From: Plantactinospora soyae
Lineage (GTDB): Bacteria; Actinomycetota; Actinomycetes; Mycobacteriales; Micromonosporaceae
DNA: 64,000 bases
Reading direction: 5' to 3'
Assembly (NCBI RefSeq): GCF_014874095.1
Contig: NZ_JADBEB010000001.1
Location: 496,001-560,000, forward strand
The notes under the pieces are model-generated. The model worked only from the letters and a program-made list of their open reading frames with translations, was not told the DNA's origin and made no database searches. Made by a program: the position numbers and the translations under genes. Positions 43,845 to 53,012 of the stretch are shown piece after piece (position 1 is the stretch's first letter; each line of letters begins with the position of its first letter).

Positions 43845-44690
43845 TCAGGCGCGGCGGATCATGATGTCGCCCCAGGAGGTGCTCGCACGGACCTCGATCG
43901 TGTCCTCGCTCTCCGCCGGACTGTCGGTCGCGTCGAGTGCGTTGTGCACCCGGCCGTGCCGGGAACTGACCTCGAGCCACGCGGCGGTACCCCGCCGGAC
44001 GCCGACCTCGATGGCGCCGTAGGAGGTCTGGAGGCCGACCGAGCCGCGCACCGCCTCCCCGATCCGGACGCTGCCGTAGGCGGTACGCGCGGCCACCGAG
44101 GCCAACGCCCGGTCGACGGTGATGTCGCCGTACGCGGTCTTGACCCGGACGTCCCCGCTGCTCTGCCCGATCCAGCAGTCACCGGAGGAGTTCTTGATCT
44201 CGATGGCCCCGTCGACCTCGCCGATGCGCACCTTGCCCGAGGAGGCCGTGACCCGGGCCGCACCGTCAACGCGTTCCACCACGACCTCGCCGTGACTGGT
44301 GTCGATCTCCAACGGCCCGGTCCGGTCGAGCCGGATCGCGCCTCCGGTGTGGAAGCGGCACTCGCCGAGTCGCCCCTCGCTCCGGAACGACGCCCAGGAC
44401 GCCTCGGCCTGCACACTCGACCCGCTCGGCACCTCGATCACCACGTCGAGCGAGGGGCCCGTGCCGAAGAAGCCGTGCCGACGCCAGCTCTTCGGGGCCC
44501 GGATCATCAGCCGACCGGCGACGTACTCGACCGTGGTCTGCTCCGCGGCGCTCACGTCGGACTTGCTCGACTCGTTGCGGGGGCGGACCTCGACCACGGT
44601 GTCGGCCCGGTCGGTCGCGATGATCCAGGCGTCACCGACGGGCAGGTCGACCAGGACAGCGACAGGTTCTGGTGTGTCGAAAACAGGCAT
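43845..44690 (-). CDS. DUF4097-family beta-strand repeat protein
   Basis: A 281-residue protein from ATG 44690 (GGGAG upstream). It is almost all short beta repeats with a recurring G-x-V-x-hydrophobic pattern (SSGKVRIGEVDGAIEIKNSS, SSGDVRVKTAYGDITVDRAL, AYGSVRIGEAVRGSVGLQTS), predicting a beta-solenoid. No signal peptide or membrane segment. Family function is unknown; such proteins often accompany regulators. It lies 100 bp after a HicB-like RHH gene and seems to be in the same transcript. Confidence 0.9.
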   Translation of the reverse strand: MPVFDTPEPVAVLVDLPVGDAWIIATDRADTVVEVRPRNESSKSDVSAAEQTTVEYVAGRLMIRAPKSWRRHGFFGTGPSLDVVIEVPSGSSVQAEASWASFRSEGRLGECRFHTGGAIRLDRTGPLEIDTSHGEVVVERVDGAARVTASSGKVRIGEVDGAIEIKNSSGDCWIGQSSGDVRVKTAYGDITVDRALASVAARTAYGSVRIGEAVRGSVGLQTSYGAIEVGVRRGTAAWLEVSSRHGRVHNALDATDSPAESEDTIEVRASTSWGDIMIRRA

Positions 44691-44790
44691 GGTGGTCTCC
44701 CGGAGTTGTCGTCGATGGGCCGTTGCTGCGGGAACGGCGGTAAGAGGGCGGGCCGACCAGGCTGTCGGTGAGGGCGGCGAAACGAGGTCG

Positions 44791-45315
44791 TTAACGTGCC
44801 CAGCCGGTGAAGTGCTGACCGGATCTTCCTTCGGCACGGCGTACCGGCCGGTGATCGGTGTCGCCAGCCGCGACGGCACCGGCGGCGGCGCGTACGAGCC
44901 AGGCGTTGACCGAGAGGCCGGCCCGGCCGGCGGCCTCCTCGACGCTGGCCTTCAGATGATCGGGGAGGCGGAGATTGATCCGTGAGGTGCCGCCGTCGTC
45001 GCCCTCGGGCACCAGCAGTGCGGCCGGTGGCGCCGCCGGGCGGACGTCCGCGTCCGCTTCGTCGACGTGTGGGCTGGCCGGGGTCACCACGAAGGCGGGC
45101 TCGCGCCCCCGGAGCCGCACGTGGACCGAGCCCGGGGCGAGTTCACGGGTGATCTCGTCGGCCGCGTCCGAGAGCGCGTTGAGCAGCGTGAGCCGGGTCG
45201 CCGCCTCCAACTGCGTAAAGAGCCGCTCGGCCAGCGCCCGGCCGTCCGGATCGGCCCCTTCCGCGGCCACGGCGAACTCGTTGCGCAGGTTCTCGACGTA
45301 CGGCCTCAGGTCCAT
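44791..45315 (-). CDS. HicB-like ribbon-helix-helix regulator
   Basis: A 174-residue protein. The N-terminal half is helical (LRPYVENLRNEFAVAAEGAD and ALAERLFTQLEAATRLTLLN). The C-terminal half carries an RHH domain (SRINLRLPDHLKASVEEAAG, then RAGLSVNAWLVRAAAGAV), as in HicB antitoxins. No HicA-like toxin is adjacent. The partner is the DUF4097 gene downstream, a pair I have seen repeatedly in actinobacteria. It probably controls its own operon. Confidence 0.85.
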   Translation of the reverse strand: MDLRPYVENLRNEFAVAAEGADPDGRALAERLFTQLEAATRLTLLNALSDAADEITRELAPGSVHVRLRGREPAFVVTPASPHVDEADADVRPAAPPAALLVPEGDDGGTSRINLRLPDHLKASVEEAAGRAGLSVNAWLVRAAAGAVAAGDTDHRPVRRAEGRSGQHFTGWAR

Positions 45316-45434
45316 GGTGCCATCATGGCACCAGTTGGCTCAGGCTGCAATGTTCCTGGCTCAGCTCAGCGACGCCCCGTGCGGCGCCGGTGACCGGCGA
45401 CCCGTTCCACAAGGTGCCGGAAGAAGCCGCTGTT

Positions 45435-45630
45435 AGCATGGGCGGTCAGTGATCGGGAACAGGGAGATCAGACGTGGCAGGTGACGACGACATCTCCGGG
45501 TGACACCGGAGTGATCGGCCACCGGCAGGCGCGAGGCAGCGCCACCGCCGTGGCCCTTCCGTCGTTCCATCGGTCCCTGTTCCCCTGCCGGGCGGCCTGA
45601 CCCGCCCGCATCACACCCGAGGACTGTCGC
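45435..45630 (+). promoter_or_regulatory. ABC-F leader with long-range inverted repeat (putative attenuator)
   Basis: A -10-like TAGCAT (45435-45440) is followed by GGGAACAGGGA (45456-45466), whose exact complement TCCCTGTTCCC lies at 45574-45584. The left arm contains the ribosome binding site (GGGAG) of a 9-codon leader ORF (45475-45504). A second overlapping frame (GTG 45482 to TGA 45600, 39 codons) crosses the right arm. Stalling on a short leader that changes mRNA folding is a known way to induce ABC-F resistance genes; here it is inferred. Confidence 0.5.
45475..45504 (+). CDS. putative 9-residue leader peptide (VAGDDDISG)
   Basis: GTG 45475 lies seven bases after GGGAG and ends at TGA 45504. 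It is too short to show coding bias; support comes from its ribosome binding site, its position just after the -10 box, and its overlap with the inverted repeat upstream of an ABC-F gene. The 39-codon alternative at 45482-45600 lacks a good ribosome binding site. Confidence 0.35.
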
Positions 45631-47268
45631 ATGTCCGATGCGTCCATCTCCTGCGTCAACCTGTCCTTCTCCTGGCCGGACGACACCCCGGTCTTCCAGG
45701 AGCTGTCCTTCTCGCTGGGCGACGGCCGTACCGGCCTCGTCGCGCCGAACGGTGCCGGCAAGAGCACCCTGCTCAGGCTGATCGCCGGTGAGCTGCGTCC
45801 CAGCGGCGGGACCGTCTCCGTCCAGGGCGTGCTCGGCTACCTCCCGCAGAACCTGTCCCTGGTCGGCGACCTGACCGTGGCCGAGGTCCTCGGAATCGCT
45901 CCGGTGCTCCGGGCGCTGGCGGCCATCGAGTCCGGCGACGCCGCCGAAGAGCACTTCGGCACGATCGGCAACGACTGGGACATCGAGGAGCGTACCCGCG
46001 CCGAGCTGGACCGACTCGGCCTCGGCGAGCTCTCCCTCACCCGAGCCCTGCACACCCTCAGCGGCGGGCAGGTCATCTCCCTCGGCCTGGCGGCACAGCT
46101 GCTCAAGCGGCCCGACGTCCTGCTGCTCGACGAACCGACCAACAATCTCGACCTTGACGCACGGCACAAGCTCTACGGCGTACTGGAGGACTGGAACGGC
46201 TGCCTGCTGCTGGTCAGCCACGACCGGGCGCTGCTCGACCGGATGGACCGGATTCTCGAACTCGACCGGGGCGAGGTCCGCTCGCACGGCGGCAACTTCA
46301 CCGAGTACGTCGAGGCGGCCCGCGCCGCGCAGGAGGTCGCCGAGAAGAACGTCCGCAACGCCGAGCAGGAGGTCAAGCGGGAGAAGCGGGAGATGCAGCA
46401 GGCCCGCGAGCGGGCGGCGCGACGGGCCAGCAACGCCCAACGCAACCTCAAGAACGCCGGCCTGCCGAAGATCTTCGCCGGAACGATGAAGCGGGGCGCC
46501 CAGGAGTCGGCCGGCAAGGCCAACGAGACGCATGCCGCCCGGGTCAGCGGGGCCAGGGCACGACTCGACGAGGCGGGCCGCGCCCTGCGCGACGAGCAGA
46601 AGATCGTGCTGGAGCTGCCGGACACCAGGGTCCCGGCCGGACGTACGGTCTTCCTCGGCGAACGGATGCAGGTCCGCTACGGCGAGCGGGCGCTCTTCGC
46701 CGACGGCGGCGCCGACCTGACGATCCGGGGACCCGAGCGGATCGCGTTGACCGGCCCCAACGGCGCCGGCAAGTCCAGCCTGCTCCGGGTGGTCAGCGGC
46801 GAACTGACCCCCCAGGACGGGCAGATCAGGCGGGCCGACGGCCGGATCGCCTATCTGTCCCAGCGGCTCGACCTGCTGGACCTCGACCGCAGCGTGGCGG
46901 AGAACCTGGCCGGGTTCGCGCCCGGGATGCCGTCGGCAGAGCGGATGAACCTGCTCGCCCGCTTCCTGTTCCGGGGCTCCCGGATCCACCTCCCGGTCGG
47001 GGTGCTCTCCGGCGGGGAGCGGCTGCGCGCCACGCTGGCCTGCATCCTGTACGCCGAGCCCGCACCCCAGCTCCTCCTGCTGGACGAGCCGACCAACAAT
47101 CTGGACCTGGTCAGCGTCGGTCAGTTGGAGAGCGCACTGAACGCGTACGAGGGCGCGTTCGTGGTGGTCAGCCACGACGAGCGGTTCCTCGCCGGGATCG
47201 GGGTCGACCGCTGGCTACGGCTCGGAAACGGCCGACTGCTGGAGACGGGCGCACCCGAGGGCGACTGA
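45631..47268 (+). CDS. ABC-F family ATPase (ribosome protection type)
   Basis: A 545-residue protein with two ABC ATPase domains and no membrane part. Walker A motifs are GAGKSTLLRL and GAGKSSLLRV; signatures LSGGQVISLGLA and LSGGERLRATLA; Walker B LLLDEPTNNLDL in both halves. The linker between them (~residues 225-290) is long, charged and helical (EEVAEKNVRNAEQEVKREKR-type), as in antibiotic-resistance ABC-F factors that reach the ribosomal E/P site. The drug is unknown; macrolides, lincosamides or pleuromutilins are typical. An attenuator-like leader precedes it. Confidence 0.94.
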   Translation: MSDASISCVNLSFSWPDDTPVFQELSFSLGDGRTGLVAPNGAGKSTLLRLIAGELRPSGGTVSVQGVLGYLPQNLSLVGDLTVAEVLGIAPVLRALAAIESGDAAEEHFGTIGNDWDIEERTRAELDRLGLGELSLTRALHTLSGGQVISLGLAAQLLKRPDVLLLDEPTNNLDLDARHKLYGVLEDWNGCLLLVSHDRALLDRMDRILELDRGEVRSHGGNFTEYVEAARAAQEVAEKNVRNAEQEVKREKREMQQARERAARRASNAQRNLKNAGLPKIFAGTMKRGAQESAGKANETHAARVSGARARLDEAGRALRDEQKIVLELPDTRVPAGRTVFLGERMQVRYGERALFADGGADLTIRGPERIALTGPNGAGKSSLLRVVSGELTPQDGQIRRADGRIAYLSQRLDLLDLDRSVAENLAGFAPGMPSAERMNLLARFLFRGSRIHLPVGVLSGGERLRATLACILYAEPAPQLLLLDEPTNNLDLVSVGQLESALNAYEGAFVVVSHDERFLAGIGVDRWLRLGNGRLLETGAPEGD

Positions 47269-47341
47269 GGTGGGAAGGCGGCCACCCATGCCGAGGCGGG
47301 AGGGACCGTTGTCCGTGTCCCTCCCGCTCCGCCGCCCGCTG

Positions 47342-47387
47342 ACCGGTCCGCCGCCGTCGACCGGTCCGCCGTTGTCGACCGATCCGG
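47342..47387. repeat. 18-bp tandem repeat, about 2.5 copies
   Basis: ACCGGTCCGCCGCCGTCG (47342-47359), ACCGGTCCGCCGTTGTCG (47360-47377) and a partial ACCGATCCGG. It lies between the convergent ABC-F and DJ-1/PfpI genes. No function is evident. Confidence 0.7.
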
Positions 47388-47412
47388 AGCGCGGGCGGGT
47401 CGGTACGGCGGC

Positions 47413-48126
47413 TCAGACGCGGGCGGCCAGCTCCCGCAGGACCGCTTCCGCCGCGGCTTCCCCCGATCCGGGGTTCTGGCCGGTGACCAGGTTGCCGTCG
47501 ACGACGACGTACGACGACCAGGCCGGGCCCGACTCGAACTGCGCGCCCGCCGTACGCAGCCGCTCCTCGAGCAGCCAGGGTGCGTTGGCGGCCAGCCCGA
47601 CCTGCGTCTCCTCCTCGTCGGTGAAGGCGGTGAGCCGGCGTCCCTTGAACAGCCAACTGCCGTCCGGGTTGCCGGCCGAGAAGAAGCTGGCCGGGCCGTG
47701 ACAGAGCGACGCCACCACCTTGGCGGGATCGGGCAGCAACGCGGCCAGCACCCGGGCCACGTCGGGGTTCACCGCCAGGTCCTGCATCGGGCCGTGACCA
47801 CCCGGGATGAACACGCCGTCGAAGCGGCCGGGGTCCACGTCCTCCAGCCGCACGGGCGACGTCAGGAGGTCCTGGGTCCTGGTCAGGTAGGCACGGAGTT
47901 CGGCTACCTTCTCGGCGTCGTCCCCGTTCGCCGACGGCGCCAGGCTGCCCTCGTCCGCGACCGGGGTCAGACCGCCGGGGGTGGCGATCGTGACATCGAC
48001 GCCCGCCTCGGTGAGGATCCGGTGCGGTACGACGAACTCCTCGGCCCAGAACCCGGTGGGGCGCTGACTGCCGTCCTTCTGACTCCACGTCCTGGCCGCG
48101 GTCAGGATCATGAGGATCGATGACAT
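47413..48126 (-). CDS. DJ-1/PfpI (Hsp31-like) class I glutamine amidotransferase-fold protein
   Basis: A 237-residue protein from ATG 48126 (AAAGGAG upstream). It has PRGFWAEEF-like entry (TGFWAEEFVVPHRIL), the loop VFIPGGHGPMQDLA, and the nucleophile elbow VASLCHGPASF with Cys in CHGP. A catalytic Glu is probable near TGFWAEE. Members act as glyoxalases, chaperones or deglycases; the substrate cannot be told. Divergent from the CGNR regulator gene across 190 bp. Confidence 0.9.
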   Translation of the reverse strand: MSSILMILTAARTWSQKDGSQRPTGFWAEEFVVPHRILTEAGVDVTIATPGGLTPVADEGSLAPSANGDDAEKVAELRAYLTRTQDLLTSPVRLEDVDPGRFDGVFIPGGHGPMQDLAVNPDVARVLAALLPDPAKVVASLCHGPASFFSAGNPDGSWLFKGRRLTAFTDEEETQVGLAANAPWLLEERLRTAGAQFESGPAWSSYVVVDGNLVTGQNPGSGEAAAEAVLRELAARV

Positions 48127-48317
48127 GACGTTCTCCTTTGGCGGAGCTCCCAGCGGGCCGGGGACCTGGCCGGCGGAAGCTCCGGTAGCGATGTAACGAC
48201 CGTAGCACCTTTGCAAATAACGGCATCTCGGCTGGAAGCTCAGGCGTGATGGGTTAACGCAGTTAGATCACTACGAGGGGGTGTACACTGGCCTCTGCCG
48301 GGAGGAGGTGTGCACCC

Positions 48318-48896
48318 ATGGAGCCGATCGCGGCGGAGGCCTGCCCACCGAGCCTGTGCGAGAGCTCGGATCTGATCCTGAGCTTCGTCAACACCCGGGA
48401 CGTCGACAGCGGCCCGCCCGGACCGCCGGGGAACCGCGCCGGGCTGGCCGAGTGGCTGGCCAGGGTGGGCCGACCGGATCGGGATCTGGTGGTCACCAAC
48501 GCCGACACGGTCGCGGCGGACGAGTTGCGGAGCACCTTCGTGACGATCTTCCGCGCACACGCGGGCTGCGCCGACAGCGACACGTCGGTATCCGAGGCCG
48601 AGGCGTACCTGCATCGCATCGCGGAGCGGTATCCGTTGACCGCGAAAATCAGCAGCGACGGTTGCACCCTCGTACCGGCCCAGACGGGTGTGCCGGGGGC
48701 GTTCGGGGCGCTCTTCGCCGCCGCCGCCGACCTCGCCGGCCGAGGCGGCTGGTCCCGGCTCAAGGTCTGCAAGAACCCCACCTGCCACACCGGATTCTTC
48801 GACAAGACCCGAAACTCGTCCGGCCTGTACTGCAGCACCGCCTGTGGCTCACAGATGTCGATGCGCGCCTACCGCAGCCGGCGCAAGAACGGGTGA
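48318..48896 (+). CDS. CGNR zinc-finger (ABATE-domain) putative regulator
   Basis: A 192-residue protein. The N-terminal ABATE region (ESSDLILSFVNTRDV) is followed by a C-terminal CGNR zinc finger: CKNPTCHTGFFDKTRNSSGL then YCSTACGSQMSMRAYRSRRK. In canonical proteins CGNR reads CGNR; here the equivalent is CGSQ. These proteins are thought to be stress-linked transcription regulators. GGGAGGAGG precedes the ATG, and a TACACT -10-like box is at 48284-48289. Divergent from the DJ-1/PfpI gene, which is probably its target. Confidence 0.9.
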   Translation: MEPIAAEACPPSLCESSDLILSFVNTRDVDSGPPGPPGNRAGLAEWLARVGRPDRDLVVTNADTVAADELRSTFVTIFRAHAGCADSDTSVSEAEAYLHRIAERYPLTAKISSDGCTLVPAQTGVPGAFGALFAAAADLAGRGGWSRLKVCKNPTCHTGFFDKTRNSSGLYCSTACGSQMSMRAYRSRRKNG

Positions 48897-48953
48897 ACCC
48901 GGGGGCGGCCAGGTGACACCCCTGCGACCTGCGGGTACGGCATCGACGAATCG

Positions 48954-48989
48954 TTGAAGAGATCAACTGCCGCCGGTACTGTGCGGGAG
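48954..48989 (+). promoter_or_regulatory. leaderless promoter A
   Basis: TTGAAG (48954-48959), a 17-bp spacer, TACTGT, seven bases, then GTG 48990. The same layout with 80% identical bases precedes the paralogue at 56705. No ribosome binding site is present, which agrees with leaderless translation. Confidence 0.7.
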
Positions 48990-50156
48990 GTGACGGCGGA
49001 CGCGGCCATACCTGGAGCGCCGGCGGCGGGGCGGACGGTCGAGCGGGTGGACCACGCCTTCGCCCTGGTCGAGAGCTGGCTGTTCAGCGGGGCGATGACC
49101 GAACTGCTCGACCTCTTCGACGGGCACACCGACCGCGGCGACTGGCGCCGGCTCGACGAGGAACTGCCCGAATGGCTCGACCCGCTGCTGTCCCGGACCG
49201 ATCCGTCCGCCGAGAGCCTGTCGGAGCAGCAGGTGGAGGTCCTCCGCCGGGCGCTCGCCATCGAGCAGACGGCCGCCGGACACTTCAATTTCCGGACGAG
49301 TGACGGCTCGACCTACCGGGAACGCGCACAGGCGGCGCACGCGGACTTCAGCCCGGAGACCCGCGCCGAGGTCCTACGGCTGACCGACGCGCTCGGCCTG
49401 GTGAGCCCACGTCCACCGCGATCACGTCGCTACGCCAGGACGCTCGTGCTCGGCGGCGGCTACCGATCGGCACTGTTCCGCGCCCGGTACGCGGCACAGC
49501 TACAGGCGTCCGGAGTCGTCCTCGGTGAGGTCGACTTCCTCGGCAGTCCCCGGTTCCTTCTCGACGAACCGCCGGAACGGCCGGTCGTCGAGCCGTACGC
49601 CCCGGGCGCCGCCGACGAGTTCGACCTGATGATCGGGGCCGTCCGGACCGAGTTCGGGCTGGAGCCGGCGGAAGTGACGTTCCTGTGCGGCTGCTCCTCC
49701 GCCGAACACACCTGCCCGAACTGGTCCGCCGGCAGCCTGCCCCGGGCCGACCAGACGCCACCCGCCTTCACCCACGAACGGCGGGTCGCACTCGCCGACG
49801 CCGACGGGCAGGCGGTCGGCTCGGTGTACTCCGCGAGTACGGGACGCCCGCCGCTGCGCCCGGACACGGCCGACACCCTGCGCCTGTGGGCCCGGTACGC
49901 ACAGCCGCGACTCGGGCAACGGGTCCTCGTGGTGACGACCCAGGTGTTCGTACCGTTCCAGGCGTTCGACGGGATCCGACGGCTGTACCTGCCGCACGGC
50001 GTCGACCTCGACACCGTGGGGTACGGCGCGGAGTGGAAGGACCGGCCGCAGACCGCCGAGTACCTGCTCCAGGAGACCCTGTCGGCGATCCGGTCCGCCC
50101 GCCGACTGCTGGTCGACGCGGCCGAGGTGCTGGTCAAGGAGGGGTCGGGGACCTAG
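48990..50156 (+). CDS. unrecognised protein, paralogue A of the flanking pair
   Basis: A 388-residue soluble protein. GTG 48990 is chosen because the -10 box TACTGT ends seven bases upstream; the TTG at 48954 is the -35 box. The N-terminal half is helical (LVESWLFSGAMTELLDLFDG, LPEWLDPLLSR). The C-terminal half has RTLVLGGGYRSALFRARYAAQL, FLCGCSSAEHTCPNW, RVLVVTTQVFVPFQAFDGIR and a final helix; VLGGG plus VTTQ in that order recalls the DUF218/YdcF fold, but the acidic landmarks are weak. Three Cys in the CGCxSAExxCPNW block are conserved in paralogue B. It converges on the 868-residue protein gene. Confidence 0.75.
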   Translation: MTADAAIPGAPAAGRTVERVDHAFALVESWLFSGAMTELLDLFDGHTDRGDWRRLDEELPEWLDPLLSRTDPSAESLSEQQVEVLRRALAIEQTAAGHFNFRTSDGSTYRERAQAAHADFSPETRAEVLRLTDALGLVSPRPPRSRRYARTLVLGGGYRSALFRARYAAQLQASGVVLGEVDFLGSPRFLLDEPPERPVVEPYAPGAADEFDLMIGAVRTEFGLEPAEVTFLCGCSSAEHTCPNWSAGSLPRADQTPPAFTHERRVALADADGQAVGSVYSASTGRPPLRPDTADTLRLWARYAQPRLGQRVLVVTTQVFVPFQAFDGIRRLYLPHGVDLDTVGYGAEWKDRPQTAEYLLQETLSAIRSARRLLVDAAEVLVKEGSGT

Positions 50157-50181
50157 CGCGGAACGTCGCCCGCGTCGATCG

Positions 50182-52788
50182 TCACCATCCGACGGTGGAG
50201 TCCCAGAGTCTCGTGGCGACATGTGACACGTCGCCGCGCCGGAACCGGGTCGGCGTACGTCGCTTCGGGTTGACGTAGCCGGCGCACCACTCGTCGAAGC
50301 GGCCGCCGCTCGTCTCGTTGAGCGTGTTGCGGACCACCTCCACCTCGAGCACATCGAGGATCCCCGTGTCGAAGCCGTTGTCGACGAGGTAGCGACCGCA
50401 CGCGGCCAGGTCGAGCCGGGCGGCACCCGAGCCGAGGTGGGGCGGGGTGTCCGGGTGCACCTTCTTCGCCCCGGCCGCCGGATGCGAGAGGTCGTTGCTG
50501 AGGAAGGCGTAGTGGATGGCGATCCTGGTCATGTCCGCGAAGTTGAGCCTGCCCAGGTGCTCCAGGGTCAGCATCTGACGGAACTGCTCCGGAATGCTGG
50601 GCACCAGCTTGCGGACGTCGTCCGCCACCTTGTCCGGGCAGCTGAGCTGCATCGTGGCCCAGAGCATCAGCGTCCGCATGGCCATCGCCGCGGTCGACGC
50701 CGCGGCGGTGTTCGGGTAGTTCAGCTCGTCCCGGCGCAGCAGACCGGCCCGGACCACGCCCTCGATGTCGTACAGCCGGGCGACCGCGAGGTTGATGTAG
50801 GTGTAGGAGGTGGTGGCGAGGTCCCGGATGTACTCGGCGTGCCGCTGACGCTGGGCGGCGGTGCGTCGACGCCCCATCGGCACGATGAGTTCGGTCTCCG
50901 CACTGCGTACGAAGACGCCGCCGGCCTGGAGCAGGGAGAGTTGGAGGCCGGTCAGGGCGGCGACGATGCGGTGCACCGTCCGCTCCGGACTGGCCATCAC
51001 GTCCCGCAGCGCCCGCGTCCCGTACGCCACCGACTCGTGGGCGGCGCGCTGCGCCACGTCGAAGTTCGCGTGTTTACTGTCGGCGAGCGGGCGGGCCCGG
51101 AGGATCCGGGCGACGACACCGCTCAGATCATCCTTGATCCTGCCGTTCACGGATCCCCGCAACGCGACCTGTACCTGCTCCATCCGCAGCCGCATCGGCG
51201 CCGGCGCGTGCTCGTTCGCGACGACCCAGCCGAGTTCGGCGAAGGAGCCCCCGACAATGACGCTCTCGTAGACGTCCGGTCGCTTGGCGAGCGCGTCACC
51301 TGCGCCGACGAGCAGCCGCCAGCGGGCCTCGGCCGGATCCAGGTCCAGCTCCCCTCCGCCGCCCTGGCTCGACGTCAGGGCGGTGACCGCGGCCGGCATG
51401 TCGGCGGCCAGTCGCTTGAGGATCTGCTCCGGTGGCTCGTGGCCGTCCTTGAGGTAGCTGTTGACGCTCGTCACGAGCTTGTTGACGTCCCGCCAGCCCG
51501 CCGGGCGGTCGGACCGGCTCGGCACGGCCCGGCCCTGTCGCCGGTCCGTCGACAGATCGGTCAACAGCCGTTCCAGATAGGTGAGTGTGCTGTGGGACCG
51601 CTGGCGACGATCGCCGCCCGTCGGCGCCCGGCCGCGCAGTATCCGCTGCAACTCCAGCATCTCGCTGGTATCGCGCTGGCGCTCCAGCAGCTCTCCGGCC
51701 TGGCGCACCAACTCCGCGATCTCGGTCTCGACCCGGCGTGGGATGGCGGAGGAGTTGTCGCGCACGTCGGCGACTGCCAGGTCGAGCAGGACCGCGAGCC
51801 GCCGGAAGGCCACCGGATCCGCCTCGACCGGATGTCGCTCCGGATCGCCCCGTACGCCCCGGAAGTCGCGGAAGTCGCGGGCCTTGCTGGCGAAGGTCCG
51901 GAACACCGCCCGGAAGTCGGCGAACCCGACTCCGAGGTCGTCATCGGGTCCCTCCCCGTGCTGTCCGGCGAGGATGTCGTAGTCCAGGCAGAGCCGTCGC
52001 AGCTCGTGCAGTTCCGGCGGGTCGCACCAATGTGGAAGTACGGCGGCGGCCACCGCCCGGACAGCCTCGTCCGCCTGGCTGGAGACGTCGAGCTGCACGC
52101 TGGCGTAGCTGCCCAGCGCGGCGCCGGTGGCCATCGTCACCGCCAGTCTCGTGACCTCCCGGGTGGCCGCCGGACCGGCGGCACTGGAAGCGGAGGTGTC
52201 GAAGAGTCCCATCTTGCCGACGGCCTCGCGCAGCCACTGGCGCATGTCGTGCTCGAGGCGGCTGTGTTTGGGCTCTCCCCAGCTGGCGGTGGCGTTCAGG
52301 AGGCGTTCGACCGCCGCGTCGACCAACTTCCCGGCGGCCCGGTCGGGAAAGAGCTCGACGCCGTCGAGGTAGACGTGGTGGAGGACGCCGGCACGGGCCG
52401 GACGATCGTCGCCCCAGCCCACCGCACGGGCCAGGTGCGGATCCGGCTCCACGCACCGTGGCGACCCGGTCGCCCGCCAGTGCTCGACCCACTCCGGATC
52501 GATGGAGAGTCCCCACGAGACCAGGAAGGCCCCGAAGTCGGCGGCGGCCGCCGATCCCCTGGCCGCCGGTTTCCGGGGACGCAGCCAGTCCACCAGTTGC
52601 CGACGCAGCTCGGACGGTGCGCAGAGCTGACCGTCGCCGGTTTCCAGGTGCCCGCCGACCGCGCGCATCGCGGTCTGGTCGAGACGCTGGCCGAGGAGTT
52701 CGGCGTCGACGCCGTTGCGCAGGTCGTCCCAGAGCCGTAACACGGCGCGGAGCACCGGCACCGGTCCGCCGTCGGAGACGTCCGCCAT
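50182..52788 (-). CDS. large helical protein of unknown function
   Basis: An 868-residue protein from ATG 52788 with AAAGGAG upstream. I recognise no domain. It has no signal peptide, no membrane segment, no Walker motif and no nuclease signature. The sequence is largely helical, with charged segments such as LLERQRDTSEMLELQRILRG and conserved-looking aromatic blocks in the last 200 residues (YIRDLATTSYTYINLAVARL, LNFADMTRIAIHYAFLSNDL). It follows the trypsin-NTPase gene by 224 bp on the same strand, with its own candidate promoter, and would be the third member of the set. It may be an effector or scaffold; that is a guess. Confidence 0.8.
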   Translation of the reverse strand: MADVSDGGPVPVLRAVLRLWDDLRNGVDAELLGQRLDQTAMRAVGGHLETGDGQLCAPSELRRQLVDWLRPRKPAARGSAAAADFGAFLVSWGLSIDPEWVEHWRATGSPRCVEPDPHLARAVGWGDDRPARAGVLHHVYLDGVELFPDRAAGKLVDAAVERLLNATASWGEPKHSRLEHDMRQWLREAVGKMGLFDTSASSAAGPAATREVTRLAVTMATGAALGSYASVQLDVSSQADEAVRAVAAAVLPHWCDPPELHELRRLCLDYDILAGQHGEGPDDDLGVGFADFRAVFRTFASKARDFRDFRGVRGDPERHPVEADPVAFRRLAVLLDLAVADVRDNSSAIPRRVETEIAELVRQAGELLERQRDTSEMLELQRILRGRAPTGGDRRQRSHSTLTYLERLLTDLSTDRRQGRAVPSRSDRPAGWRDVNKLVTSVNSYLKDGHEPPEQILKRLAADMPAAVTALTSSQGGGGELDLDPAEARWRLLVGAGDALAKRPDVYESVIVGGSFAELGWVVANEHAPAPMRLRMEQVQVALRGSVNGRIKDDLSGVVARILRARPLADSKHANFDVAQRAAHESVAYGTRALRDVMASPERTVHRIVAALTGLQLSLLQAGGVFVRSAETELIVPMGRRRTAAQRQRHAEYIRDLATTSYTYINLAVARLYDIEGVVRAGLLRRDELNYPNTAAASTAAMAMRTLMLWATMQLSCPDKVADDVRKLVPSIPEQFRQMLTLEHLGRLNFADMTRIAIHYAFLSNDLSHPAAGAKKVHPDTPPHLGSGAARLDLAACGRYLVDNGFDTGILDVLEVEVVRNTLNETSGGRFDEWCAGYVNPKRRTPTRFRRGDVSHVATRLWDSTVGW

Positions 52789-52856
52789 GTCTGTCTCCTT
52801 TCCGCCGAACAGCGTGCACGCGGTTATGGACAAGACGGGGAGAAGCCCGCACCAGA

Positions 52857-52862
52857 ATCATA
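52857..52862 (-). promoter_or_regulatory. candidate -10 box TATGAT of the 868-residue protein gene
   Basis: On the minus strand TATGAT lies 68 bp before the ATG in an AT-richer stretch. The -35 region (TTCGCC at 17 bp) is poor. The 224-bp gap (52789-53012) contains no gene. Confidence 0.4.
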
Positions 52863-53012
52863 ACCAACGTCAATTTCATGGCGAACCCGCTCAAGGCTGA
52901 GCAGGCATCATTCGTTCCGTCGAAATGGCTGCTCGTTGGGCGAGCGGTCGGCACATTCGTGTGGCCACGGACGCCGTACCCGTCGGAATCGGTGCACGAC
53001 CGCGATCGCGGA

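Noticed and set aside
36814-45630. Secondary-metabolite gene cluster (SARP, glycosyltransferase, ABC-F, oxidoreductase)
   Set aside because: No polyketide, peptide, terpene or RiPP synthase, nor sugar-pathway genes; the genes form separate regulator/effector pairs.
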